Below are positions 1 to 14,046 of a stretch of 64,000 nt of DNA, piece by piece. The translations under genes and the position numbers were made by a program. The notes beneath the pieces are model-generated. The model was not told where the DNA came from. It made no database searches and saw only the letters and a list, made by a program, of their open reading frames with translations. This DNA comes from Nissolia schottii. Lineage: Eukaryota; Streptophyta; Magnoliopsida; Fabales; Fabaceae. The stretch lies in NCBI GenBank assembly GCA_003254905.1, contig QANU01099983.1, positions 423,206-487,205 on the forward strand, written 5' to 3'. How positions within the stretch are numbered: the first letter of the stretch is position 1; each line of letters begins with the position of its first letter.

Positions 1-2944
1 ATATACCATCAGATTATACGTAATTAATGACAATTATATGAAATACAATAAACTTTCCTTTTTTAGAAAATCATATACTCCCACACAATTTTCTCAACAA
101 TATCACAAACGAGCGCATTCAACGAGATTTTCTCAACTATATCATAAACAAAACCTACATTCTGAGCTCGTGAATCCACTATAACCAACACAGCAGTACG
201 GCAATCCATCGTTGATAATCGTAATCATATTCGTTGGTGATCGAAAGCATTACAAGATGAAACCGAGGTTATTTTTTTTTGCGTTTTTGTTGTTTTTCTA
301 TGGAGAGTTTTGTTGTTTCTCCATGTTCGTTATTTGATTTGTGAAATTCTAGTGCATAATAGTAATGCACAAACTTTATATGTTATGGTGACTTTATATG
401 AATAAGTACACAAACATTACACACATAGAATTATGAAATGTAGTTCACATTTGTTTGTTACATTCTCAACTTTATAATTATAAATGCACATACATTATAA
501 ACACGTGTACACAAAATTTATACATTCTCATGCACGAACATCACTGATATGCATAATACTTAACTTATAGTTAAGTATATTGATATGCAAAATACAATAT
601 TGGAGCGCATGAACTTTATATGGATTATTGCACAAACATTATCTAATTGGTCACCGGTTCACATTTAGTTACATTCTTAAATTTATAACTATTAATGCAC
701 ATGCATTCTTAAGTTTCGAATATGACATTGTCAAGAGAGAGATAAAAGTAATCATTTTAAACAAGTGAAGTTCACTTAAAGAATTTTAAAGGACCCAATT
801 TAAGAAATTATAGCTATCTTTAAAAAAAAAGTTATCATGTCAATCAATCAAAATTTATTATATTAACATAAATAGTGGATTATCCTACTCCTTCAAAAGT
901 CATGAATATTAAAAAAATATGATTGGATGACAAGGTAAAAACCTTTGTACTATCAATAAATATTAAACAATTTTTTTAATACGACACGATCATGTTCAAA
1001 ATCAATATGAGAATCATAATCCTTACAAAAAGCACTTTAAATTTTAGGACGAGATGTGGACAATAATGGCATGGGGACAAAGACACAACAAAAATAGAAA
1101 AAAAATTTGTTCCTCCAAACCTCAATTTGCTCTATCTCGTTATATGCTGTCTCCAATACCAAAACCTCCCGAAGATTTTGGAGTCTTGGACTCTAGAGGT
1201 GGCACTTTTAGGTCAGAGAAAGCCAATATTCTTGCGTTGCTGCATGCTAGCCCTCTGCTTTAGTTTTGGACGAATTCCAGGCCCATTTTGGGATAAACAA
1301 GTCAAAAGACTCGGCATTGATTGGGCCACAACATAGATAACTCTTTATTAATATATTTTTCCGTCTTTGGATGCCCTTTTGGAATGGGCCTTATTGTTCT
1401 TAGCATCAAAAGCCTTTGCAGTGACATCTACTCAAGCCCATTACTTGCCACACATGGAAACCATGGATGCAGTGCCGATGTATGGCCACTTCTTTTTAAA
1501 ATGGGGGAATGCCTTGATGGCATCGCATAGTTCTCATATCGTGGATTGTATTGTATATTAATTTTCTAAATTTTGTACATAATAACGTAGCGTATCAAAT
1601 TTCACAATTGTTTAAATACAATAAAGTATCAATACTTTAATAGAAGCTTGGGTATTAAAGAAAAAACTTATATATATAATTATAGAAATATGAATTAATA
1701 TATGAATTTTACAGGAGGAAGTTCAATTACAATGTACGTTCAACAATAATATGCTAACATTTTATGCTTTATGTGTTAAAACTTTCTTATCTTCTTTTTA
1801 AAAAATTTATATAATATTCTATTTTTATTTAATACTAATACTTGTAGCGATATCGCAAATATCGTTAAGATACTATTAAGATATTTAGTCATATTAAGAT
1901 ATTAACACGAATCATATTAAAATTGTCAATTTAAGATACGTATCACATATCATAAGATATAACAATTATGAATGATTGGTCCTTGAGTTTTTTATCAATG
2001 TCCACATTGGTTCCTAAAAAAACTCCAATTGATCTTTGAAGATTTTAAATGTTATTCTTGTTAGTTTCTAAACATAAACAAACTAACTAACAATATTAAA
2101 ATATTTAAATATTTAGAAATCAATTAAAGACTTTTTTTTTTAATAAAGCAATGTGAGTTCTGGTAAAATGTTTAGGGTCCAATAAGGCATTCCCCTTTTA
2201 AAATTTGAAGTATTCTTCATAAAGAAGGATGAATTCAAGGCAAAGAAAGAAAGAGGGATAAAGGGGTTGAGTGTATCCAAATAGATATCATAAGATACAA
2301 ATTTGAAGTAAACTATCAACTTTAACCCCTAAAATTATAAATGTTGATATATTAGTCCTTGAAATTACAAGATTTATAAGCATACGGTTCAGGAATTACA
2401 ATGTTAGTTCATAATTTGTCTTTAAAATATATAAATTATGTCAAATGAGTCCTTAAGACGATAATCATCTCCTATACGTCTAAAATGAAATTCTGGTTAT
2501 GTTCTCTCTAACCCTCTAAGAATATGATTTTTGGTGGAAGAGTTTTAAGAATGCAAGAGAATACACACACATATGCAAATTTTACAAATAAAAAAACATA
2601 ATAATATGTTTCAATTTAGTCCAGGCATCCCAGTTTGCTCTTGGGCAAAGGTAGAGCACAAACTGGAAACTCATTTCAAGATAGCTAGCTAGCTATCTTC
2701 TTGGTTAGGTAGACACGGTAAATAATATATAATCTGGTGCAGCATATATATCACCCACCTTTAGGTTTAGGCACCTAGCTAGATGCATTGTGGAACTAAA
2801 TCTGAGGGTAAATTGCACTTATTTTCCATTAGTTGATGTTAGAAACGACAACTTATTAATATACATAAATGAACTTACATTAGTCTTTCTTATCTTTAAG
2901 TTTAGTACACACACATATATATATATTGTAGAATGCAGCACTAT
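1..2944. other. gene-free AT-rich region
   Basis: No open frame here has a recognisable domain or plausible exon structure. Most of it is AT-rich, with scattered degenerate motifs such as AATGCACA and ACATTATA between about 340 and 720. A patch at about 1050-1545 is visibly richer in G and C and less repetitive. Several short overlapping frames run through it, but none resembles a protein I know. It could be a decayed exon, a non-coding transcript or unique spacer DNA. Confidence 0.5.
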
Positions 2945-3304
2945 GCATTACGTATTTTTTTAATATTTTTTAATCTCTCTAAAATTGAAAATTGGGTTTG
3001 GTCCCAAAATATTTTTTGTTAGGCTGAAAAAAAATTTGATAAGTTTTAGTCTCTGTCTATCAGAAGGAAACGTTGTTGATGTAGTCATTAAATGTGTCAC
3101 GTGACACATGACACATGTAATGGTGCCATTTTACGACACATTCAATGGTGTTACGTGTCACATTAACCAGCACTTAACATTTCCTTTTAACTACATCGAC
3201 TAAAACCTACAATTTTTTTTTCAGGATTAATTTTTAATGAGAAAATTTTCAAGGACCAAACATAAATTTTTTAATTTTACAAGAATTAAAAACATATTTA
3301 ACCC
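2945..3304. mobile_element. foldback MITE, legume GGGTTAAATATG type
   Basis: The right end read on the minus strand begins GGGTTAAATATGTTTTTAAT, which I recognise as the terminus of a common legume MITE family. The left side (about 2947-3085) is an imperfect inverted copy: both arms carry TTTGGTCC, a poly-A/T run, TTTTAGTC and GATGTAGT in the same order. The centre holds an 18-bp perfect palindrome around CACGTG at 3092-3109. There is no coding capacity. The left terminus is degenerate and I could not define a target duplication, so the left edge is approximate. Confidence 0.6.
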
Positions 3305-3770
3305 TTCTTTTTGTAATGAAATCATCCATATTTAAAGTCCGCCTATTAAACTCTAATAAATTTGATTCGAACTTAATCAATCTATTGTATAGGTAAAACT
3401 CTTTTGATGTTAATTTTTTTTTCATTTAAGACTTAAATTTAAAATCTTAATGCAAGTGGTAACTAACACAACAACCATTTGAAGTAACCAAGCATTCACT
3501 AGCTTTGATCAGTATTCATGTTATAAGAGATGGTAGTGTATAATATCACCTAATTAACCGTGTAATTTAGGATTAAATTACAATTAGAAAAGGGGGTAAA
3601 AGGTGAGTGGCAAGTGGTAACTAACGCCGCTTGGTCAAGGGTGGGTAAGTTGATATGCCCCCCTTGATGCTTGATCCGTATCCAACTCCAAGCAACTTTC
3701 CAGGAATCAAAGTTAATGCACTCTCAAGATTTTCTTTAAAGAAAAAAAAAAGTACTTATTTATGACCTGA

Positions 3771-3812
<42 letters not shown>

Positions 3813-6800
3813 TAAATAAAGGGAAAACTCGATTTTTAGAGGATAAATCATAATCCTTATTTTTCTCTTCTCTCCTTCTTTTATTTGCCTCTTTTACGAG
3901 AGTTAAAGAGAAGTTGTCATTGTTCTTTTTCGATGACAATCCTAACGTGTTTTTTTTATGTTTTTAGATTTTTTGAGTTTTTTGTTTTTCTTTATAATGG
4001 ATTAGTTCTCTATTGTGGTTATAATATTTTTTTCTTTTGTGGTATTTCCTTTTTTCCTCTTTTATGTTATTTTTTTGTTTTTTTTTTTTAATTTCGTTTA
4101 TAAGAGTCTTATTAATGAAAAAAATATTTAGATTTATTGTGAAAAAAAGTGTAATACATTATTCAAACTGTAAAAAAGGGCGTGTTTGTTTTCAATATGA
4201 AAAATAATTGGATATCAATAGTCTTTAAATAAGAAATAAAGTTACATATATTCATTTAGTTTAAAATGTATGGTGTATTCTTATATTATTATTGTTATAT
4301 TTAATGTATTATTTTAAATTTATAAATATTGTTAGAATGGTTTTTTTTATACTTCAAAACTTATATTTAATAAAGTTTTAATTTAGAATATCATACCTAC
4401 TGTATAAATTTCTCACCACACTGGATGTTAAATTGATCTCGAAATGAAATTATTATTTTATCATAAAAATAAATAATAAAAGGGCAAAAAGAAAAGAGGA
4501 ATATGATGTTGGTTGAGAGAGTGAATCATCCATATCCATTCTCAGCTTTTTCCACACACAACAATATGCTTTATCTGACTGACTGATAAGTAAGCAACTG
4601 AATGAAGGAAAGGAGCATGGCAATGTCAAAGTAGTTGCACGAGAAACCACTCAGAAAAAGCACCTCTCTTAATTAATTGCTGCCACTTTAAATTTTCTTT
4701 CTTGCTTTCTTTTTTTTCACTGTATAATTTGGGTTAGGCATAGAGAAAAGCGACCCTCCAGTCCAGTCCTCATGAAACAAGAAGTTTATGTAGTCAAAGC
4801 ATGCATGCCATTGGATTGAGGGCTGATGGGTCCTTTTTATTTTTTCTACACCCCACAAACAGACAACTCCCACAATTCACATTATTTGCGTGTGTCGGTC
4901 TCCAATCTATAAATAAAAGAGAGATTTTTAGGGTTGATATCCACCGTGTTCATTTTCATCTTTAAATTTTTTTTAATAGTAAAATGGTCTTTATAAAATT
5001 TAGTATTAATCTTTATGTTTAAAACAATCGTAACAAAGAATGGCAAAACTTAAAACGCCATTTTAAATATAAAAAAAAAACGACATTATATTAGACGTTA
5101 GAAGCAAGTTAAGTAAAAACAAATTTTTACAGCAATCAAGTTGATTAAAACAGTTATTTCCAGCATTAACTTGAGTAGCATGCTTATGCAGTTATGCCTA
5201 CCATGTCTTCTTCCTCCTCCACCACCCTCCATTTCATAAATATTTAAATACACTCATAATAATAATAATAAAAAAAAGTAAATTCTATTATCAATTTTCT
5301 TTAAGTTATTCTTAGATATTAATATGTCTCACCAATTTTTATACATGATTAGTATGTCTAAACATAGTGTAATAAACTTAATTATGTCAATACAAATAAT
5401 TTTCATATATGAAACTTCACTAAAATATGATTGGAAATCAACCCCGTGATGATCATCATACTCTACTAAGCAACTCTCATTAATTACCGGAGACAAGAAA
5501 ATGGGTGCCCCTCATATGCGTACACGGGGATTTGATTTTCACGTTTTATGTCACAATATTGACTAGTCTGCTTTCTACTTACCCTGATTTGTTTTAACTT
5601 GTCAGTTACTACTGATCAGCAAGTAAGGATGCAATTTGTAAAGAAAATATAAAGGGTAGAGAATATCGATCTTATGATAATAACATCGAGGAATATACGA
5701 TGTCGCTGTTGGCTGTCCATAAGTTAAATGCTATTTTTGGTGAAACCACATCCAAAGATTCGACAGTATTACGAAAGATTAGGATCATACCGAGATGTAA
5801 CTGCAACCCAAATTTTATTTAGACTGATTCTTAGAATTACTAAGTTAGATCAGCAACCCGATTGTTGTGGTGGGGTTATTTTTTATTTTTTTATTTGTGG
5901 GAGGTGATATTTATAAAAATTACTCTAATGCTCAAGTCAAAATATGAACTAAATGGAAAGCTTAAGAGACAATATATTTGAGCATAAATGAGGTTTATGC
6001 TTATATATTATGAGTTAATAACTCATATTTTGTCCATTTGAGTATTTTGTAACCATAGTCAAAGACATCATGAGATTAATTATGTCTTGAGTACATATAT
6101 AAATGTGTTAAGCGTTCGATGGTCTTGCATGTGATTGCTAATACTTGGGAAACTTTGTAGATTGAGCTTTTGGTTCAATTGGATTGAGTTCCTTGTGCAT
6201 ATGGATGAGCCAAAGATATCTCTGGTCTTGATAATATCTTGGATATATGAGATATACCTCGGACTCTAAATTGAATCGTAACACATAGGCACATAACTCT
6301 CCTAACATCAATTTTTCTATATTCAAAATGCGAATTCGAAACCATCAAAGAGTGAGCATCTATTACTTTAATCCACCATGTGCTCCATAAAGCTACTATT
6401 TAACATCACAATTTGGCTTTTTGCATAATGTGACAGATTAGGTTTACTTGGTTGGAGGATGAGAGCTGATAATTATTAAGAACCAGATTTGTTAACCGAC
6501 TAAAAAATTATATACTCAAATCGGTTTGTCTTTACATTTTATAGTCCTTTGCTGCAGTTGATTAAGTCGCCAGCTAATGAAACTAGCTAATATACAAATA
6601 TTGAAGCATGAAGTATATCAATTTGTCATAATAAACATTATTAATGTTGCAGATCAATGAAAAATAATAATTTTAATCCTCGATGTATATGCTATTCATT
6701 TTCTTGGAGACTACGGATTTAACATACGATACTGCCAAAGGACATCAACATAATAAACTCCTAAAGCTACAGCACAGTGATCCAAGACGTTGAAACTTTT

Positions 6801-7770
6801 TCATCCTTATAGGTAGATGAATATTAAAACATTGTTCAATTTAATAATTAGACCAATTAAATGCATTTTTACCAAAAGCCACTAAAATTGATCTAGTAGT
6901 GAGAAATTTAAATAGTATACATAAGATTTTAAATTTAAATCTTATTCCAAGAAATGTAATGTAATTACTTTGACATTAAAAAAAAAAAAAAAGTGCGTAT
7001 CTACTAATACAAAAACTTTGGCGGTTAACAAATGTTTAAGTTACTTAGATCAGTAGATGTTGAAATGCATGTATAATGCACACGTTAAATTATGGAGCAC
7101 TAATGAATGTAATTGTAGACACAAAAAACAAAAGTAGCAAAACAGAGCTAACTATTCTAAACCAAAGACCACGCAAACTTGTTGGTCAATCTAGTGGCAA
7201 CGTTTCAGCCAAGGCATGTAATGATGTTCAATCCCCCCAAACTTTTCCACCAATTATCTGCATTATTATTATTAAGGCGGTGGTCCTGATATTACTAAAA
7301 AAAAAAAGCATTGGAAGCATCATGGTGTCGGAGACTTCATATGAATGAAAAACCTACCAAAAAGTTATTGTGGTTCTTTCCTTTTCTGCACAGATTGGTA
7401 TACAAAAGTGGACCATGACTAAGTTTGGCGCTTAATTAACTGGACCATTCTTTGGCATGAGAATGGGGTTGGTCCAATAAAAATGTGACATGTGGCATTT
7501 AAAAATAAATAAAATTGGGTGAGATTTGATAATGTGATGATGTGAGGAACGGTTAATGGATAGTTAAAATTGATAATTGTTTTAATTATATTAATTATAA
7601 AACATAATTTTATATTAAAAAATGGTTAGGGCTTAGTAAATAGGATTATGGTTAAAAATGTTCATCAATGGCGGAAGGTGGGTCCTTCACCGGTTGCTCC
7701 TCCATGTTTTAGGTTACCTTCATGACGGCGGCGTCGTTCATAGTCGCCTTATTGAATGGCGGCATTGTTG
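3305..7770. other. gene-free intergenic region
   Basis: I see no supported gene. It contains a TA/AAAT microsatellite, poly-A/T runs and AT-rich spacer. Short open frames, for example near 3885-4091 and 7076-7348, have low-complexity or unrecognisable translations and no exon-like context. Confidence 0.5.
3774..3820. repeat. (TA)n then (AAAT)n microsatellite
   Basis: About 14 TA units pass directly into about five AAAT units, making a compound microsatellite. Confidence 0.95.
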
Positions 7771-7774
7771 ACAG

Positions 7775-8760
7775 TGGGGCATCTCCTGCGACCCCACCAC
7801 CAACTCCACCATCACTGCCGTCAACCTCTCCTCTGCCAACCTCGTCTGCCCCTTCCCTTCCTCCTCCCTCTGCCGCCTCCTCCACCTCACCTCCTTCGTC
7901 CTCTGCAACAACTCCATCAAACAGTCCCTCCCTCACGACATCTCCTTCTGCTTTTCCCTCTTCCACCTCGATCTCTCCCAAAACCTCCTCACTGGTACCC
8001 TCCCCGATTCCCTCCCTCTCCTCCCCAACCTCTGCCACCTCGACCTCACCGACAACTACTTCTCTGGCCAAATCCCCAACTCCTTTGGAACCTTCCAGAG
8101 CCTCGAGGTCATCTGGCTAGTCTTCAACCTTCTAGAAGGTACCATCTCGCCTTCCCTCGACAACGTTGCTCAACCTCTCTTACAACCCGTTTTCTTCGGG
8201 TCAGATCCCGCCGGAGCTCGCCAACCTCACGAACCTCGAGGTCCTCTAGCTCAGCGCTTGCAACCTCGTCGGCGTCATGTTAGAATCTTTTAGTAACCTC
8301 AAGAACCTCATGGATTTGGACTTAGCGTACAAAAATCTCTACAGTTCGATACCGAGTTCTTTCACTGGGTTGACCCACCTGGTTCAGCTTGAGCTGTACA
8401 ACAACTCGCTCTCCGGTGAGTTCCCCCAGGGAATGTCCAACCTCACGAGGCTGAGGCGTGTCGACATGTCCATGAACCAATTGGAAGGCGAAATCCCTGA
8501 TGAGTTGTGCCGGTTACCGCTCGATAGCCTCAACCTCTACGAGAATCGCTTCGTCGAGGAATTGCCGGCGAGCTTGGCAGACTCGCCAAAACTCTACTAG
8601 CGAAGACTATTCAAGAACTGCTTCACTGGGAAGTTGCCGGAGAATCTCGGGAAGATTTCCCCGTTGAGGTGGATTGATAACTCGAACAACTAGTTCTCCG
8701 ATCCAATTCTCATACCAAGTTCGTGGTGGGTGAGGCTCATCGTGACTGAGGAAATAAACC
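7775..8760 (+). pseudogene. LRR receptor-like kinase relic (HSL1/HAESA-like), ectodomain only
   Basis: Conceptual translation gives ordered leucine-rich repeats typical of HAESA/HSL1-type receptors. It opens with WGISCDPTTN (end of the N-terminal cap). LDLSQNLLTGTLP and LDLTDNYFSGQIPNSFG follow, then a frame change near 8165. The next part carries LELYNNSLSGEFPQGMSNL, IPDELCRLPLDSLNLYENR and GKLPENLGK. In-frame stops fall near 8248 (CTC TAG), 8597 (TAC TAG) and 8691 (AAC TAG). The signal peptide, remaining repeats, transmembrane segment and kinase domain are absent. The segment is much richer in GC than its flanks, as expected of a coding relic in AT-rich spacer. It is a truncated copy of a host gene and cannot make a receptor. 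Confidence 0.85.
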
Positions 8761-10285
8761 CTAATTGCAATGGGAGAATCTGATTAAGTAATTTTTAATT
8801 CTTAATAACAAATTTCTTAATTATAATAATTAAATGTCTTAACTCCTACACATCAGTAAACTACTATTAAATTAACATAATTTCATTTTAAACCCCTACC
8901 ACATGTCACAATCTTATTGGACACTTCAAAATTCCCACCCATGGGAAAGTATTCCTCTTCCCACCCTAAGATTACCCTAATTAATTAGTGGTGTTCATCT
9001 GCTTGGTCACGTGAAATTGAACTCCAATTACACTTGCATCATTGAATGTGACCAAATTAGCAATTCTTAGGTGCCTAGCACTCAAGCACAAAATAAATCT
9101 AAAACATTATACTGATGAAATTAATGTTCAGTTGACTGAGTTAGTTTTAATAATTGAGCTACCATATAGGCATCATGGTGTCATCATATAAATGTTTTTA
9201 ATTATTATAGAGCTATTTGAGTACTCTTTAAGTGTTTATGCATTTTTATTATGGGACTCCCTGTCATTCAATAAGTCCACAAAGATTGCACTATGGGTGG
9301 CTTAGCAATTGGGACTAGCTAGCTTTTTTTTTTTTTTTTTTTAAAAGTTGGTATAAAGTATTAGTAGCTAGCCAAAGCCATGTTACATTCAAGCAAGGTA
9401 ATAGTAATTAATGCACGTTGGAATCACCTACTATCAAAGGGTTACCTTGATTCAACGACAATTCTCTATGGTGCGAAATCAAAGTCTTCAAGTTAACAAT
9501 GGAGACGTTGAACGACCACAATTTTTGACCGTTTTATTCATGAAAACATGTTACTACTAAATTCACAACCGTCCACAGCGTATGAGGCAGGGATTGGGCC
9601 TAGCCTTTACTGCACAAGTTCCATCTTGCAGCATAGACTTTTTGCATCAAATACGAGAAACGTATTGGAACATCCCCACGCATTTTCAATAAGTTAATCA
9701 AAGCAAAACTCATTACTTTTTAAAGTTACACTATAGTCAATTATGCAAAATGCGTGACAAGAAGTGATTGAGTTTTACTTTTTACTTTAAAGTTTAAACA
9801 TCTCTCACGTATAAAAGTACATCATTAGATGATAATTATGTAAAATATTTTTATGCTGTAAATATATAAAAACTAATCTCAAATAAAACTATATATTATA
9901 TTTATTGAGAATAATGGTGATGGCACCAATTATAAAACAGAGTCAATGTGGGTGGATTGAACCCTCAATTGGTTGCAAATGCACAGTAAGAACCGCCCAA
10001 GATGGGGGGTCAAGGTGGGTGGCCTCACTGGCCTCCACGTGGGTCCATCGCTTCACCATTGGTCTTCTTCACCTGACCACACTATACCATATAAATACTA
10101 CTATTCAATTTTGAATTTTTATAAAAATATGCACTCGAACTACACATATGTCTACAATAGATTTATGATAATTTTTTTTATAAAAGTATGAACGAGATAC
10201 TAAAATTGGTTTTTTTACATGTATATTGCCCCCTTAACATTTATTTTTTAAAATGTGGTCATTGCAAGGAAATTACGATTGTATG

Positions 10286-10446
10286 GGAATCCGGGGCTGA
10301 AATCGGCTGTTTATTATTTATTTATTTATTTTTTTAAAATGGGGGTGAAATCGGCTGCCCCCTTTTTTTTTAAATAGGGGTGAAATCGGCTGCTTTTTTT
10401 TTTTAAATGGGGCTGAAATCGGCTGCCCCTGGACCGATTTTAGCCC
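10286..10446 (+). repeat. GGGGYTGAAATCGGCTGC minisatellite
   Basis: Four imperfect copies of GGGG(C/T)TGAAATCGGCTG occur within about 160 bp, separated by T-rich linkers ending in TTTAAAT. A partial inverted copy (GACCGATTTTAGCCCC) follows at about 10430, and further related fragments (GAAATCGGCC) lie at about 10475. No coding frame accompanies it. Unit length varies, so this is a decayed tandem array, possibly the internal part of a larger transposon that I cannot delimit. Confidence 0.75.
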
Positions 10447-13400
10447 CGGGCTTTTTTTTTTTTTTTTTTCGTTCCGAAATCGGCCAAACGTGGTCCAATT
10501 TCATGCACCTCGCCCATACATCCGTAATTTTTTTATTCCGTTCATATTTTTGGATTTGCTCCCATTAAAAATCATATATATGTAATTACCCCACTAAAAT
10601 TATCATAAATAATGATAATTTCAATACTATTTAAAAAAAAGTGTCGGGGTTGAAATTGGCAACCCTTGACGATTTCAGCAATGACACTCCTCCAGCAAAT
10701 AGGCTATCTGCAGGCCCCATAGTTGTAGCTTGCCATTGGAACATGTCATTTGTGACAGGCCTGATAGTGATACATAATTTATACACTCAATTCATTAATT
10801 ACAACAATAGTTTCTAAAGTTTCACTATGTTTTTTGTGCAAACTTTAATCATCAAGAGTATATATATACAAGCTACCAGTACTGCAAGACGCAGGAGGAT
10901 CCGTAAGTATCAATTGCCAATATCTACGGCGATTTTAGTACAATTCTTAGCCTAAAATTGCTTTATTTGATGGCAATTTTAAGTCTTTAATTTTTTTTAT
11001 TTTTAAAATTTTTGAAATAGTCCTTACTTATGGCAATTTTAATTTTTTTTATTCATTCGATTGTAAAATTTATTTTTGACCTGAGTAAACCTTGTATCCA
11101 TATATATGTTAATGTCCCCCCCGTTCAATTATTTATATAAATTATTTTATTCAAATAATGTTCATCTCAATCGGTTCATTGTTTGTGCTTTCTCCATCTG
11201 TCTTTGCTTTCCATCCAAATCAAATCAAATTAATGTTTCCAAAAAGTAATGAATGGAAAAAAAAAAGAGAAAAGAAAAAAATTGAATGATGACTTTTTCT
11301 CATGCACCTTGGGAAATACAACATTAAATTTTGTGGTGTTACTATAGCTGACATAGTACTATAAAACAATTAAACATTACTTTAATGTTTCCGTGATTTG
11401 GGATTCCACCGTAAGCGTCAAAAAACGGTGTGGGTCATGGTGGCTTCCATGGTGGAGGTGCTTACATGTGTGCTTCCAACTTAGATAAGTCCAATGTAAC
11501 GTCCAAATTAAGTTCAAGAGATTATCATGATCCTCATTTATATATGTGGACCTATATACGCTTTAATTCATTTTTTATGAGCTCACAGTTATTAACCCAT
11601 CGTGCTAACATTCAAAATTCACCTAATCCGTCATGCTATTTTTCATGTAATCATTTAACCACAGGGGGGCCAACATAGCATGACGAGTTAGCTTAAGTGA
11701 TCTAAAATTTTAATGAATTATAAAATGATTAATATAATATTTATTTATCTCATATTTTTGTTTTTCTTGTCTGAGACAAAAAAATAAATACTATAATTTT
11801 TTATATGTTAAAATTTTATATTGATTACGATAATATTTAAACTTAGAATTTGATATATTATTCAAATCTCTAATCACTGAACAATCTTAATGGTTGAATT
11901 ACCTTTCTTTTCGATCCTTACCTAAAGTTAGTTTCAATTGGCTCTCATCTTTTCAAAAGATTGATGTATAGCATAAGGTAATTACGTGTTATTTTGGCCT
12001 TTTGCCTTTTGCCTTTTGTTGGACGGTACCTCTATCTCTATGCACGGTTTCAACCACCGAAGAAAAAGCAATCTATGCAATTAAAAGTATATATTTTATC
12101 GTGCTTGCAAAGAATCACATTATTTATACGGAATTAATAATGTATCGTGAACATATCGCTATGCACGGTTTCTTCATCCTTGTTTTGGGTCAACATCGTT
12201 GTGTTCAAAACAAGGAGAAATTGAGATAGTCACATAGATTACTTCAAGATCAACTCGTCTAAAATGTGTATCCAGATTAATGGCTTAACATTGATTGATA
12301 TAATTTATAATTTAGACAAAATGATCATATGACTCAACATTTACAATTTTTTTTCCTCTCATTTTTTTATGTGCAAGTATACATCAGGAAAACGACAGAT
12401 TTAGCTTGGTATATAATAAACCAAGCAAAATAAGTAATGTTGGTGGTGGATCTTAAGCTTATTATTATAATTAATGTGTCTTGATAGACATTTTGTATTT
12501 GTTAAGTACAAACATGGTGTAATAAGTAAAGATGTTATTAGTGAGTTATGGGAGGTTTGTATCAATTTTTCTCGGTAAAAGTAGTTTTTTCATAATTTTT
12601 ATTTTTTATTTTATTAACTAATTAATTACATTAATTAATGTATATGAATTAAAAAAAATCAATGGAGTTTGTAAAAACTAAAAATTAGTTACTTTTGATA
12701 TTTTTTTATCAATTGTAAGCATAGATGAAAGAAGAAAAAATGAATCTTGTTTTATATTGCAGTGAAAGACCTTAAGGATTAGAGATTTTAAGATAATTCC
12801 TATAATTAATTTGTGATATATTTAAATTAAGAAGAACAATAATTAAGTATATAGTAAACTTAAACTCTTAAACTATCATGTATATGTAAATATTTTAGAG
12901 CCTAATTTGGTTCAATTCATTTATGTAATTCTACGTATCTTTTTCCTCTTGGAATATTTTGGTAGAATTAAATTTGAACAAAAACCTGATCACTTTTTAA
13001 ACATTTAGTTGCATGAGGAAAATATGTAAAATGTTTTCTATCAATTTGCACAACAACCTTATCACTTTTAACATTTGTGTATATCATGAACTGCCAAACC
13101 AATCGTCCACAAAATTTGTTGTTAGCACCGAAAAATATTTATTTTATAAGTTTCTTATAACTTGCTTAGCAATTAAAACATAGCTAGTTAACCTCCAAGG
13201 AGATATAATCTCCAGATAAACAGAGGTACCTATAATTATCAATTATCTAGTAACGGGCAACTGTGATAACTTTGGTTGATAATGTTTTGAAATCTAAACA
13301 AAACCTTCCAAATGACAGGTAAGAAATCGTAAAATTCAAAATCCACAAATGTTCTTAAAGTGAATCTTTGCATGTTTATTTGTTGAAAAAAAGTTTTGCC

Positions 13401-14046
13401 TATACCACTTTATTTTGTCACAAATTTGGCATCACATTAAATACACATCTTTATTTTTGTATTTGTTTGTGTAATTTTGTTTAGTTTTTTAATAAAAAGT
13501 TTGTGCATGTATGTAAAAAATTTGTACATTATTATTTAAAAGTTTGTGCACATCAGCACCATAGTTTTATTTTTCGTATTTATTTTCATTTTTGTTTCTG
13601 TCAATTTTTTTAATTTTTGATTATTCAAAAGTTTATGCATGTGCATAGAAACTTTTGTGCATTAATTCAAAAGTTTGCTCAAGTGAATACTAAAATTTTC
13701 TTATTATTCATTTTCGTCTTATTATTTGTTTATGCTTGTTAGAAAGCCCACGCATTTAGAGTGTGAGTGGGGAGTAACTTTTTGCTATTTAATGGTTGTA
13801 TTTGATTTCTTATATAAAAAATGTTTATGCATGTGTGTAAAAAAGAGTTTGTACATGTATGTAAAAGTTTATGTATTCGGTGTGACTGTGTGTATCATAC
13901 ATACGTCATACGGTGGTTGTACAGTAAAAGCAAAACCGGTGTATACTTAACATTACTATTATTTTTGTATGCGACTTGATCAAATGTGACAATTGATCAT
14001 TAATTTAATTATACTATTATGTGGTATATTAGAGCCACACCTTATA

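Noticed and set aside
7709-8120. Long open frames of Pro/Ser/Thr on the plus strand and Glu/Gly/Val on the minus strand
   Set aside because: They are other-frame readings of the CTC/TCC-rich LRR relic; the LRR frame explains the sequence.
13350-13950. Possible CRISPR-like or satellite array of AAAGTTTGTGCATG motifs
   Set aside because: Copies are irregular in length, spacing and sequence; plants have no CRISPR arrays and no constant period exists.
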